Source: JBQTKD01 sp052389435 | Lineage (GTDB): Bacteria > Actinomycetota > Actinomycetes > Sporichthyales > Sporichthyaceae | Assembly (NCBI GenBank): GCA_052389435.1 | Contig: JBQTIB010000025.1 | Coordinates: 1-62,310 of the forward strand | DNA length: 62,310 bases | Direction: 5' to 3' | Part shown: positions 50,745-58,798 of the stretch, piece after piece | How the letters are laid out: every line of letters begins with the position of its first letter | Position numbering within the stretch: position 1 is the first letter of the stretch | The notes under the pieces: generated by a model | What the model was told of the DNA's origin: nothing | What the model saw: only the letters and a program-made list of their open reading frames with translations | The model's database searches: none | Made by a program: the position numbers and the translations under genes

Positions 50745-51845
50745 TCAACGTCGCCCGGCCGGGGTCGGCGGCAGGCGATGGGTGCCGGCCGCGGAGCCGC
50801 GGGCCTTGAGGGAGAGGACGAAGGCGAGGACCTGCGCGACCGCGGCGAACAGTTCGGCGGGAATCTCCTGCTCGAGGGCGCACGCGCCGTGGATCGCCCG
50901 GGCCAGTGGAACGTCCGAGACCATCGGCACACGATGCCTGGTGGCCTCCTCGCGGATGCGGGTCGCTACGTGGCCGGCGCCCTTGGCGACGACGCGCGGC
51001 GCCCCGCGATCGGGCCGGTACTGCAGGGCGACCGCGACGTGCGTCGGGTTGACCAGCACGACGTCGGCGTCGCGGACCTTGCTCATCATGCGGTTGCGAC
51101 TCATCGCGATCTGCTTGGACCGGATCGCGCCCTTGAGGTGGGGATCGCCCTCGGTCTGCTTGTGCTCCTGCTTCACGTCGTGCATGGACATCTTGAGTTG
51201 CTTGCCGATTCGGCGCCGTTGGTAGGCGTAGTCGGCAAAGCCCATGAGCAGGCCGGCGATCGAGACGTCGCGGATCAGTCGGACGGTGGTGGAGGCCGTG
51301 ATGTCCAGCGACGCGGACAGCGGCATCCCGCCGCGCGCGGTCAGCAGCGTCGCGGTGTCCTGGACGGCCCGATAGGCGACGTAGGCCGCGATCGCCGTCT
51401 TCGCCAGGGTTTTCGTCGCCTCCCAGCCCGCCTGCGGGCCGGCGATGCGCTTGAACCCGGAGATCGGATTGAGGCGTTTGAGCTGCGGTTTCATGTGCTT
51501 GGTCGCCAGGTGCACGCCGCCCTGCGCGGCGCCCGCGGCGAACGTGGCGATGGCCAGTCCCAGGCACAGGGGGGCGAGCAGGATCGCGCCGATGGCCAGT
51601 CCGTCGACGAACAGCGCGAGGGCTGCGGCCTGCGTCGGTTCGGCGACCATCGCGACGATCCGCTCGAACAGCCTGCTCAGTCGGGGACCGCCGGAGTCGA
51701 TCGTGAACTGGAGCAGGAAGCAGCCGACCAACACCCCGGCCCAGGCCCCGATGTCCTGCGAACGTGGGATCTGGCCTTCCTTGCGGGCCTCGTGGAGCTT
51801 CTTCGGTGTCGGCTTCTCGGTCTTGTCCGCGCTGTCGGCGCTCAC
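50745..51845 (-). CDS. flhB: Flagellar export switch protein FlhB
   Basis: 366 aa from GTG 51845, overlapping the fliR stop (GTGA). Start KTEKPTPKKLHEARKEGQIPRSQDI, four helices, then the cytoplasmic autocleavage site NPTH in VVLVNPTHVAVALQY. Cleavage there switches export from rod/hook to filament subunits. Pro-rich tail. Confidence 0.95.
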   Translation of the reverse strand: MSADSADKTEKPTPKKLHEARKEGQIPRSQDIGAWAGVLVGCFLLQFTIDSGGPRLSRLFERIVAMVAEPTQAAALALFVDGLAIGAILLAPLCLGLAIATFAAGAAQGGVHLATKHMKPQLKRLNPISGFKRIAGPQAGWEATKTLAKTAIAAYVAYRAVQDTATLLTARGGMPLSASLDITASTTVRLIRDVSIAGLLMGFADYAYQRRRIGKQLKMSMHDVKQEHKQTEGDPHLKGAIRSKQIAMSRNRMMSKVRDADVVLVNPTHVAVALQYRPDRGAPRVVAKGAGHVATRIREEATRHRVPMVSDVPLARAIHGACALEQEIPAELFAAVAQVLAFVLSLKARGSAAGTHRLPPTPAGRR

Positions 51846-52609
51846 GAGGCGTTCACCACCGACAGCACGGCGTCGGCGCCGAGGTCGGACAGGGACTCGA
51901 CGGCTCCGGGCAGCAGCGGAAAGGTGAAGCCGATGAGCACGAGGGTCAGGAAAATCTTGATCGGGAACCCGAGGGCGAAGGCGTTCAGCTGGGGCGAAAC
52001 GCGGGTGAGCAGACCCAGGGCCACGTCGGCGAGGAACAGGACGGCGACCATCGGCGCGGCGATCTCCAACGCGGCGAGGAAGAATGCGCCGATTCCGTTC
52101 ACCAACGCGTCCGCGTTCGCGTCCAACGCGATGCCTTCGGTCACCGGAATCGCGTCGTAGGAGCGCAGGAAGCCGCCGACGATGACCAGGTGTGCGTCGG
52201 TGACGAACAGCAGAATCAGGCCGAGGAGCTGGTGGAAGCGACCGAACACCGAGGACTGCGCCATCGACAGCGGGTCGTAGCCCTGGGCGAGGGTGAAGCC
52301 GCCGAACAGGTCGATCAGGTCGCCCGCCGCCTGCACGGCCGCGAAGAGCAGATAGGTCAGGAAGCCCAGCGCGGCGCCGGTGACCACCTGCAGGACGATC
52401 GCGCCGATCAGCGCAGAGGTGGACAGTTCCGGGATCTGCGGGCCGATGCGCGGAGCCATCGGCAGGGCGAGCGCGACGGCCAGCACCGCCTTGACCATTC
52501 CGGGCAGCATTCGCCCGGCGAACGGCGGGCTGACCAGCAGCCACGCCGCGGAGCGGACGCTGCCGAGCAGCAGGCCGAGCATCGTGGGCAGCGCCAGCTC
52601 GATCGTCAT
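51842..52609 (-). CDS. fliR: Flagellar export protein FliR
   Basis: 255 aa with 6-7 helices. FliR landmarks: LPTMLGLLLGSVRSAAWLLVSPPFAGRMLPGMVKAVLAVALALPM, GAALGFLTYLLFAAVQAAGDLIDLFGGFTLAQGYDPLSMAQSSV. Part of the export gate with FliP and FliQ. Confidence 0.93.
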   Translation of the reverse strand: MTIELALPTMLGLLLGSVRSAAWLLVSPPFAGRMLPGMVKAVLAVALALPMAPRIGPQIPELSTSALIGAIVLQVVTGAALGFLTYLLFAAVQAAGDLIDLFGGFTLAQGYDPLSMAQSSVFGRFHQLLGLILLFVTDAHLVIVGGFLRSYDAIPVTEGIALDANADALVNGIGAFFLAALEIAAPMVAVLFLADVALGLLTRVSPQLNAFALGFPIKIFLTLVLIGFTFPLLPGAVESLSDLGADAVLSVVNAS

Positions 52610-52616
52610 CGAGGCA

Positions 52617-52919
52617 CTACCCGGAGCCGAGCAGTTCCGGCAGCTGTGCGAACAGCGACTCGGTGAAGGTGATCATCGTGGCGAGCATCCAGTTGCCGCT
52701 GATCAGCAGCGCGACGCCGACCCCGATGATCTTCGGCACGAACGAGAGCGTGACTTCCTGGATCATGGTCACGGACTGGAACAGCGAGATCGCAAAGCCG
52801 ATCGCCAGCGCGGTGAGCAGGATGGGCGCGCACAGCTTCGCGCCGACGATCATGGCCTGCAGGCCGATCGACACGACCTCGGTGTCCGTCAGGGCGTAGG
52901 AGATCTGAGGGCTCGTCAT
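52617..52919 (-). CDS. fliQ: Flagellar export protein FliQ
   Basis: 100 aa, two helices: GLQAMIVGAKLCAPILLTALAIGFAISLFQSVTMIQEVTLSFVPKIIGVGVALLISGNWMLATMITFTESLF. Canonical FliQ length. One base from the fliP stop; 7 bp before fliR. Confidence 0.94.
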   Translation of the reverse strand: MTSPQISYALTDTEVVSIGLQAMIVGAKLCAPILLTALAIGFAISLFQSVTMIQEVTLSFVPKIIGVGVALLISGNWMLATMITFTESLFAQLPELLGSG

Positions 52920-52920
52920 G

Positions 52921-53775
52921 TCAACCGTAGCTCTGGACGAGGGCGGTGACGATCAGCCCCCATCCGTCGACGAGGACGAACAGCAGGATCTTGAACGGCA
53001 ACGAGATCATCACCGGTGGCAGCATCATCATGCCCATCGACATCAGCGCCGCGGACACGACGAGGTCGATGATGAGGAACGGAATGAAGATGACGAAGCC
53101 GATGATGAAGGCGCTTTTCAGCTCCGAGAGCACGAACGCCGGGATGAGGGTGGTGAGCGGTACGTCCTCGCGCGTTTCCGGCAGTTCCTTCTCGGCGACC
53201 TTCGAGAGCATCGCGAGCTCGTCCTGACGGGTTTGGTCGAGCATGAACTCGCGCAGCGGCGCCACGCCGTCGTCGAAGGCCTGGGACTGGGACTTGGACC
53301 CGTCGAGGTAGGGCTGCACGCCTGCGTCGTTGACCGCCGAGAGCACCGGACCCATCACGAACAGGGACAGGAACATGGCCAGCCCGACCAGGACCTGGTT
53401 CGGCGGAATTCCCTGTAGGCCCAGGGCATTGCGGGTCAGGGACAGCACCACGACGATCTTGGTGAAGCTCGTCGTCATCAGCAGCAGCGCGGGCGCCACC
53501 GACAGCAGGGTGATGGCGACGATGACGGTCAGCGAACTGCTCGGCTTGCCGCCGGTCAGCCCGTCGATGTCCACGGTGACGGTGCCGCCGCCGGCCGTCG
53601 GGGCGCCGGGCAGCTTCGGTTTCGCCGGGGCGGTCGGGCCGGGGGTCGGGGCGTCGACCGCGGCCGCGTGGGAGGCAACGAACACGGCCAGGGCGAACAG
53701 GCCGAGCAGGCAGGACAGTACGGCCGCGGCGGCCCGGCACAGCCGGGAAGGCGCGAACCCACGGGTTGGGGTCAT
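52921..53775 (-). CDS. fliP: Flagellar export protein FliP
   Basis: 284 aa. Cleavable signal (RAAAAVLSCLLGLFALAVFVASHAAAVDA) and a Pro-rich linker, then the FliP core: LTVIVAITLLSVAPALLLMTTSFTKIVVVLSLTRNALGLQGIPPNQVLVGLAMFLSLFVMGPV and AFIIGFVIFIPFLIIDLVVSAALMSMGMMMLPPVMISLPFKILLFVLVDGW. Overlaps fliO by ATGA. Confidence 0.95.
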   Translation of the reverse strand: MTPTRGFAPSRLCRAAAAVLSCLLGLFALAVFVASHAAAVDAPTPGPTAPAKPKLPGAPTAGGGTVTVDIDGLTGGKPSSSLTVIVAITLLSVAPALLLMTTSFTKIVVVLSLTRNALGLQGIPPNQVLVGLAMFLSLFVMGPVLSAVNDAGVQPYLDGSKSQSQAFDDGVAPLREFMLDQTRQDELAMLSKVAEKELPETREDVPLTTLIPAFVLSELKSAFIIGFVIFIPFLIIDLVVSAALMSMGMMMLPPVMISLPFKILLFVLVDGWGLIVTALVQSYG

Positions 53776-54290
53776 CCCCTCCGGACGGTCCTCTCCCGCA
53801 GGGCATCCATGCCCAACCGCCAGGTGGCGGGCGAGAGAATCGAGCCCGCCAACGCACCCTGGCCGGCCATGGCCTGGGGTGCGGACGGGACGGTGGTGGA
53901 GGAGGCGGCGCGGGAGCGGCGCGAACGTTGGGCGGGCAGGAGGTCGATGGCGGGATTGACCTCGACGGCGGAGATGTCCGGAGTGGGCAGGGCGGGCTGG
54001 AGCTGTTCCGCCGCGCGCGGCTGCGGCGTCAGGGCGGCGAGGTCGGTGATGGACTCGCCGAGTTGGACGATGCCGCGTTCGGTGACGCCCAGGACGATCG
54101 CCCGGTCGGCGACGCGCAGCACGGTCACGTTCGCGCCCCGGCCGAGCTGGGTCCGGGCCAGGACCTCGACGGTGTCGGTGGGCCTGCCGCCGGTGCGGTT
54201 GCGCAGTACGCGGGCGCAGATCCACAGCAGGCCCAGCACGATCGAGAAGGAGAACCCGACGCGCAGGAGCAGTTCCAGGTTGCCGTTCAC
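53772..54290 (-). CDS. fliO: Flagellar biosynthesis protein FliO
   Basis: 172 aa from GTG 54290 overlapping the fliN stop. One helix (LLLRVGFSFSIVLGLLWICARVL) and a small beta domain (DTVEVLARTQLGRGANVTVLRVADRAIVLGVTERGIVQLGE), then a disordered Pro/Ala tail. Aids FliP assembly. Confidence 0.85.
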   Translation of the reverse strand: MNGNLELLLRVGFSFSIVLGLLWICARVLRNRTGGRPTDTVEVLARTQLGRGANVTVLRVADRAIVLGVTERGIVQLGESITDLAALTPQPRAAEQLQPALPTPDISAVEVNPAIDLLPAQRSRRSRAASSTTVPSAPQAMAGQGALAGSILSPATWRLGMDALRERTVRRG

Positions 54291-55168
54291 GCCGACGCTC
54301 CCGCGGTGTCCGCTCCGACGGCGGCGACGATCTCGGTGATGCGAATGCCGAAGTCCTCGTCGACGACGACGACCTCGCCGCGGGCCAGCAGCGTGCCGTT
54401 GACGAGCAGGTCGGCGGGCGATCCCGCGGCCCGGTCGAGCTCGACCACGGCGCCGGGGGACAGCGAGAGCAGTTCGGAGATCGTCATGCGGGTGCGGCCG
54501 AGTTCGACGGTGACCTCCATGACGACGTCGCGCAGCAGGGCCAGGCCCGCCCCGGCGGTCAGTCCGCCGGCCGGTGCCACGGTGCGGGCGGGGGCGGCGC
54601 TCTGGCGGGGAATCGCGGGCTGGGCGATCGCCGCCGCAGGTGTGGACGGTGCGGACGGTGCGGGCGGGGCCGGTGCCGGCGGCGTCGGGACGTCGGCGAC
54701 GAACGCCCCGGTCTCGGCGGGGACGAGAACGAACACGGTGGCGCAGACCCAGCCGTCGGCGTCGGTCAGCGGCACCAGAAACGCCTGCGGGTGCGGGAAA
54801 ACCTCGCCGACGGCGGCGTTCAGGTCCACGCTCTGGCCGGGCCCGGCGACCGCGCCGACCGCCGCCGCCGCCGCGTCGAGGGCGGGCTGGACGGCGGCGG
54901 CCAGGTCCAGCGCGCCCAGGGGGCTGTCCGCGAGGGCCTGCGTCAGCGCCGATCCCACGACGACGCCGAAGGCGCCGGGCTCGCCGGCCTGTTCCCATTC
55001 GGCGACGATCAGACTCGACGCGCCGGGCGGCAGCACCGCGAAGAGGTCGGCGGGGTCCTGCCCGGCGGGAATGGGTTCTCCGACGGTGGGGGCCTGCGGC
55101 AGCGGCAGGACCGCTGCGGCCGCCGCGGTGGCGGCGAGGACCTGGGCGGGCACGGTGGACTCGGTCAT
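54287..55168 (-). CDS. fliN: Flagellar switch protein FliN with long N-terminal extension
   Basis: 293 aa. C-terminal SpoA domain (LLRDVVMEVTVELGRTRMTISELLSLSPGAVVELDRAAGSPADLLVNGTLLARGEVVVVDEDFGIRITEIV) is the motor C-ring part. The ~170-residue N-terminal region (LFAVLPPGASSLIVAEWEQAGEPGAFGVVVGSALTQALADSP...VFPHPQAFLVPLTDADGWVCATVFVLVPA) is longer than in E. coli FliN and resembles the extra domain of FliY-like proteins, perhaps a CheY-P phosphatase or docking domain. No clear E-x-x-N was identified. Overlaps fliM. Confidence 0.85.
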   Translation of the reverse strand: MTESTVPAQVLAATAAAAAVLPLPQAPTVGEPIPAGQDPADLFAVLPPGASSLIVAEWEQAGEPGAFGVVVGSALTQALADSPLGALDLAAAVQPALDAAAAAVGAVAGPGQSVDLNAAVGEVFPHPQAFLVPLTDADGWVCATVFVLVPAETGAFVADVPTPPAPAPPAPSAPSTPAAAIAQPAIPRQSAAPARTVAPAGGLTAGAGLALLRDVVMEVTVELGRTRMTISELLSLSPGAVVELDRAAGSPADLLVNGTLLARGEVVVVDEDFGIRITEIVAAVGADTAGASA

Positions 55169-56112
55169 GACGCGCTGCTCCCGGGAGGTGGCACGGCGGG
55201 GGGTTCGACGATCCGGCAGGCCAACTGCCGGCCCCGCGCCCCGGCGACGGCGTGGGCGAAGGTCACGTCCGCGGCGGTGACGACCAACGGGGCCGCGACC
55301 GGGTGGGCGAGGCGCAGGACGTCGCCGACGGTGAGATCGACCAGGGTGCGCGGGGTCAACACGGTGGGGGCGAAGCCGACCGCGACGTCGATCGGGACGT
55401 CGGCGAGCCGGTCCTGCACGCGAATCGGGACGACGGGCGGCGCGGCGGTCCGGTCTCCGTCGTTGGTCACGCCGATGGCGATCTCCAGCAGCGGGAACAG
55501 ACTCGCGAACGGCAGGCACAGCGTGGCCGGCGATTCGACCTCGCCGATGCGCAGTTCGAAGCTGGCGACGATGAGCACGTCGGCGGCGGCCGCGGCCTGG
55601 ACGAACTGCGGATTGTGCTCGACGGCGGTGATCGCGGGATCCATCCGGGCGATCGGCTCGAAGGCCCACCGCAACTCGCCCAGCACCCGCGCGGTCAACT
55701 GGCGCAGCAGACCGACCTCGATGTCGGACAGCGGGCGCTGCGGTTGGGCGCCGGTGCCCGGGCCGCCGAGCAGGCGGTCCACGCAGACCATCGCCGAACT
55801 CATCGACAGCTCGAGAATTCCCGCCCCGGCCAACGGTTCTACGGACAGGACGTTCACCACCGTCGGCGTGTGCAGCCGCGAGACGTACTCGTCGTAGGTC
55901 AGCTCTTCGATCGCCGCGAGGTTGACCACGGTGAGCGAACGCAGGCTCGAGGTCAGCAGCGTCGCCCACTGGCGGGCGAAGGTCTCGAAGACGATCTCCA
56001 GCGACCGGACGTGTTTGCGCGACAGCTTGGTGGAACGCCGGAAGTCGTACGGTTTGGGCTCGGTACGCGCCGACCGTCGCGACCGCATCCCGGTCCCCGC
56101 CTCGACGCTCAT
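55165..56112 (-). CDS. fliM: Flagellar switch protein FliM
   Basis: 315 aa. KPYDFRRSTKLSRKHVRSLEIVFETFARQWATLLTSSLRSLTVVNLAAIEELTYDEYVSRL (FliM middle domain), SMSSAMVCVDRLLGGPG, and a C-terminal SpoA domain (VPIRVQDRLADVPIDVAVGFAPTVLTPRTLVDLTVGDVLRLAHP). Binds CheY~P. The N-terminal CheY-binding motif LSQxEIDALL is missing; the N-terminus is instead basic (RSRRSARTEPKP). No ribosome-binding site: the promoter -10 ends 7 nt before ATG, implying leaderless mRNA. Confidence 0.92.
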   Translation of the reverse strand: MSVEAGTGMRSRRSARTEPKPYDFRRSTKLSRKHVRSLEIVFETFARQWATLLTSSLRSLTVVNLAAIEELTYDEYVSRLHTPTVVNVLSVEPLAGAGILELSMSSAMVCVDRLLGGPGTGAQPQRPLSDIEVGLLRQLTARVLGELRWAFEPIARMDPAITAVEHNPQFVQAAAAADVLIVASFELRIGEVESPATLCLPFASLFPLLEIAIGVTNDGDRTAAPPVVPIRVQDRLADVPIDVAVGFAPTVLTPRTLVDLTVGDVLRLAHPVAAPLVVTAADVTFAHAVAGARGRQLACRIVEPPAVPPPGSSAS

Positions 56113-56119
56113 GCCGCAC

Positions 56120-56148
56120 TGATCGGCAGTTCGCGGGCGGGGCTGAGG
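56120..56148 (-). promoter_or_regulatory. FliA-type promoter of fliM
   Basis: CCTCAG, 15 nt, GCCGATCA reading leftward, wholly within the 47-bp fliL-fliM gap. The expected transcript start coincides with the ATG. Confidence 0.65.
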
Positions 56149-56159
56149 GGAAACCTTTG

Positions 56160-56714
56160 CTACTGCATGACGAACTCGGTGAAGTAGATGTCCATGACGT
56201 CGTCGTGGTAGGCCTTGGCGACGGCTTCGAGCAGCGCGGCCTTGGCCTTCTTGCGCGCCGCGGCGCTGTTCAGTTCGGCGACCTTTCGGTTGGACAGTTG
56301 GGCGATCGCGATGTCCAGGGCCTGCGATCCGTCGGGCTCCTCGGCCGCGCCGCCGTGTCCGCCCCCGGCCGACGCGGCCGCGGTGAACTGCAGCGCCATC
56401 GACAGCTTCAGGTAGTGCCCGTCGGCGAGGTTGAGGGTCAACGGGTCGAGCTGAACCACGATGCCGGGTTCGGGCGGCCCGGTGGTTGCGGCGGGCTTGG
56501 GCTTGAGGACGAACAGGTAGGCGGCACCGAGCGCGACGAGCAGGACGACCGCGATCGCGATCTTCTTTTTCTTCGCACTCGCCGGATCCGCGGGCTTTGC
56601 GTCCTTTCCGGGTTTCTTCGCCTTCTTCTTGCCGCCCTCCTCGGGAGGGTCGGCGGCGAACTTGCTCGCGTCGCGGACCGGGCCGTCCGAGGGCCGCGGA
56701 ATCGTCGTGCTCAT
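56160..56714 (-). CDS. fliL: Flagellar basal body protein FliL
   Basis: 184 aa. Lys-rich cytoplasmic N-terminus (EEGGKKKAKKPGKDAKP), one helix (IAIAVVLLVALGAAYLFVL), then the FliL domain (IVVQLDPLTLNLADGHYLKLSMALQF...KVAELNSAAARKKAKAALLEAVAKAYHDDVMDIYFTEFVMQ). Stabilises the stator-rotor contact. Overlaps motB by ATGA. Confidence 0.93.
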   Translation of the reverse strand: MSTTIPRPSDGPVRDASKFAADPPEEGGKKKAKKPGKDAKPADPASAKKKKIAIAVVLLVALGAAYLFVLKPKPAATTGPPEPGIVVQLDPLTLNLADGHYLKLSMALQFTAAASAGGGHGGAAEEPDGSQALDIAIAQLSNRKVAELNSAAARKKAKAALLEAVAKAYHDDVMDIYFTEFVMQ

Positions 56715-57637
56715 GGGTTCTCCTGTGCGGACTCGTCGAGGGTGGGGGCCAACTCTTCGGCGATGGCGCCGAGCAGGGTGCGGTTCTCCGGGGGAAGCGT
56801 CGAGGCGACGACGACCTCCACGCGTCGATTGACGCGGTTGGCCTCCGCCGACGTGCCCGCGATCAGCGGCCGCTGGTCCGCCCAGCCGGTGGCCGAGAGC
56901 CGGTCGGCGGCGATGTCCTCGTCGGCGACGAGCACCCGCACGACGGTCGAGGCGCGCGCGCTGGACAGCTCCCACTCCGAGGGGTAGAACTTCGGCGCCA
57001 CCGGCACGGTGTTGGTGTGCCCCTCCACGAGCAGGTCGTTGGGCGCGGACCGAAGCACGGGCCCGAGGGCGTGGAGGATCTCGCGGCCGGTGCCGGTGAG
57101 GTCGGCCCGGTCCGAGGCGAACATGACCGAGTCGGTGATGACCGAGACGACCAAACCGCGCTCGTCGTAGCGGAAGCGCACGGACTTGGCGGCGTCCGTT
57201 CCGCGCAGCGCCTTGGCGATGGCCTTGCGGATCTTCTCCAGCGCCTCGACCTCCCGCGCCACCTGCGCGCGCGTGGCCTGCGCCTGCGCCATCGCCTCCT
57301 TCGACCGGGCCACCTTCACCGCCTGGTCGATCTTGTTCTTCACGTCGGTGCTGCCGGGCACGATCGGCCCGGAGGACAGTGGTCCCTCCGGGGCGGAGTC
57401 TCCGGGCGTGGGGCTTTTCCCGCCCTGCACGGCCGCGAGTTCGTGGCCGAAGCTCTCCGCGAGGCTGGCGCGCAGCTCCCAGAACTTGACGTCGTCGATG
57501 GTGCTCATCGCGAACAGGACGATGAACAGCGCCATCAGCACGGTGATCATGTCCGCGTAGGAGACCAGCCACCGCTCGTGGTTCTCGTGCTCCTCGTGCT
57601 CCTCCGGCCGGCGGCGGCGCTTCTTGACCTGCGCCAT
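56711..57637 (-). CDS. motB: Flagellar motor protein MotB
   Basis: 308 aa. Plug and single helix with the proton-path Asp: ERWLVSYADMITVLMALFIVLFAMS. C-terminal OmpA-like domain (FASDRADLTGTGREILHALGPVL, VEGHTNTVPV, ELSSARASTVVRVL, RRVEVVV) binds peptidoglycan. Starts 1 bp after motA stop. Confidence 0.95.
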   Translation of the reverse strand: MAQVKKRRRRPEEHEEHENHERWLVSYADMITVLMALFIVLFAMSTIDDVKFWELRASLAESFGHELAAVQGGKSPTPGDSAPEGPLSSGPIVPGSTDVKNKIDQAVKVARSKEAMAQAQATRAQVAREVEALEKIRKAIAKALRGTDAAKSVRFRYDERGLVVSVITDSVMFASDRADLTGTGREILHALGPVLRSAPNDLLVEGHTNTVPVAPKFYPSEWELSSARASTVVRVLVADEDIAADRLSATGWADQRPLIAGTSAEANRVNRRVEVVVASTLPPENRTLLGAIAEELAPTLDESAQENP

Positions 57638-57638
57638 C

Positions 57639-58406
57639 TCACGCCGCCTTCGAGGCGATCGCTCCCGGCGGCAGCAGGGCCTTCAACTTCTGCGCGACCA
57701 GACGGGGGTTGGACCCGGACTGGATCGCGATGATGCCCTCGACGGCGAGTTCCATCCGGGCCGCCTCGAGTTCGACGATCCGTTCGATGCGCTTGGCGAT
57801 CGGCAGCCAGATGACGTTGGCCGACAGCACGCCCCACAGGGTTGCGAGGAACGCCACGGCGATCGACGCACCGAGCTTGTCCGGCTCGGAGAGCATGCCG
57901 AGGACGTGGACCAGCGACAGGACGGTGCCGATGATGCCGATCGTCGGGGCGTACCCGCCGAAGTCGGTGAACATCTTGGAGGAGATCTTCGCGTTCTTCT
58001 TGAAGGCCCGAATTTCGGACTCGAGGATTTCGGCGAGCTCGTCGGGATCGGTGCCGTCGATCGCGGCCTCCAGGCCGCGTTTGAGAAAGGGATCTTCGAT
58101 GTGGCGCACCTTGTCGCCGAGGGCGAGCAGGCCCTCCTTGCGGGCGGTGGCGGCGAGGTCGACCAGGACGGCGACCGTCTCGTCCGGCGGGGTGACCTTC
58201 GCGGTGAGGTATCTCGGCAGGCCCTTCATGACCCCCGTGAAGTCCTTCATGGTCGACCCGGCCAGGCCCGCCCCGAAGGTGCCGCCGAAGACCAGAATGA
58301 TCGGCGGCAGAAGGAAAATCGACATCGGCGAGGCGCCCTCGAGGATCGCCGCCAGGAAGATGGCGCCGAAGGCCAGGCCGATGCCGATCAGGGTTGCCGG
58401 ATCCAT
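57639..58406 (-). CDS. motA: Flagellar motor protein MotA
   Basis: 255 aa. LIGIGLAFGAIFLAAILEGASPMSIFLLPPIILVFGGTFGAGLAG (helices 1-2), cytoplasmic loop with charged residues (FKKNAKISSKMFTDFGGYAPTIGIIGTVLSLVHVLGML, helices 3) and AVAFLATLWGVLSANVIWLPIAKRIERI. Proton stator with MotB. Its ATG shares a base with the flbD stop (TGATG). Confidence 0.95.
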   Translation of the reverse strand: MDPATLIGIGLAFGAIFLAAILEGASPMSIFLLPPIILVFGGTFGAGLAGSTMKDFTGVMKGLPRYLTAKVTPPDETVAVLVDLAATARKEGLLALGDKVRHIEDPFLKRGLEAAIDGTDPDELAEILESEIRAFKKNAKISSKMFTDFGGYAPTIGIIGTVLSLVHVLGMLSEPDKLGASIAVAFLATLWGVLSANVIWLPIAKRIERIVELEAARMELAVEGIIAIQSGSNPRLVAQKLKALLPPGAIASKAA

Positions 58407-58693
58407 CAGCGCTCCCGGTGCGGCAGCGCCACGACGGTGCCGTCGGGAGACCGGACCCGGGCCGGCGCGGGCGGGGCCTCGGCGCGCAGCAGGTGCTCGG
58501 CCGAGCCGACCGCCGCGATGATCGAGGCCCGGTAGTCGCGGATGCGTTCGATCAGCTCGTCCAGGGATTCGGCGATGACGTACTTCGTCCCGTCCACCAA
58601 CGTCAGAACGGTGTCGGGGTTGCTCTCGGCACGTTCGATGAGGTCGGGGTTGACGGCGAACGCCGGCCCGCCCAGGCGCGTCACGACAATCAC
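58406..58693 (-). CDS. flbD: FlbD-like flagellar protein
   Basis: 95 aa from GTG 58693. Conserved FlbD (swarming motility SwrD) core: IVVTRLGGPAFAVNPDLIERAESNPDTVLTLVDGTKYVIAESLDELIERIRDYRASI, plus a longer tail. In Bacillus SwrD increases motor torque; consistent with its position before motA. Leader has a strong CGGA-loop hairpin and a CAAGGATGG segment. Confidence 0.9.
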   Translation of the reverse strand: MIVVTRLGGPAFAVNPDLIERAESNPDTVLTLVDGTKYVIAESLDELIERIRDYRASIIAAVGSAEHLLRAEAPPAPARVRSPDGTVVALPHRER

Positions 58694-58719
58694 GGGGGCA
58701 CCATCCTTGGTTCCGTGGA

Positions 58720-58739
58720 AGGGCCGATCCGTCGGCCCT
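58720..58739 (-). promoter_or_regulatory. flbD leader hairpin with CGGA loop (possible CsrA site)
   Basis: On the mRNA AGGGCCGA-CGGA-UCGGCCCU: 8-bp perfect stem and the same A-CGGA-U loop as in the flagellin leader, located at the predicted 5' end. CCAAGGAUGG near the start codon (58701-58710) resembles the high-affinity CsrA consensus. Confidence 0.55.
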
Positions 58740-58747
58740 CGGGGTTC

Positions 58748-58776
58748 ACTTCGGCGACGGGGCGCCCGACCTGAGC
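58748..58776 (-). promoter_or_regulatory. FliA-type promoter of flbD-motAB-fliL
   Basis: GCTCAG, 15 nt, GCCGAAGT reading leftward; the -10 differs from GCCGAT by one base. The hairpin begins 8 bp downstream. Confidence 0.5.
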
Positions 58777-58798
58777 CGGGACCCCGCCGCAGCGACTA

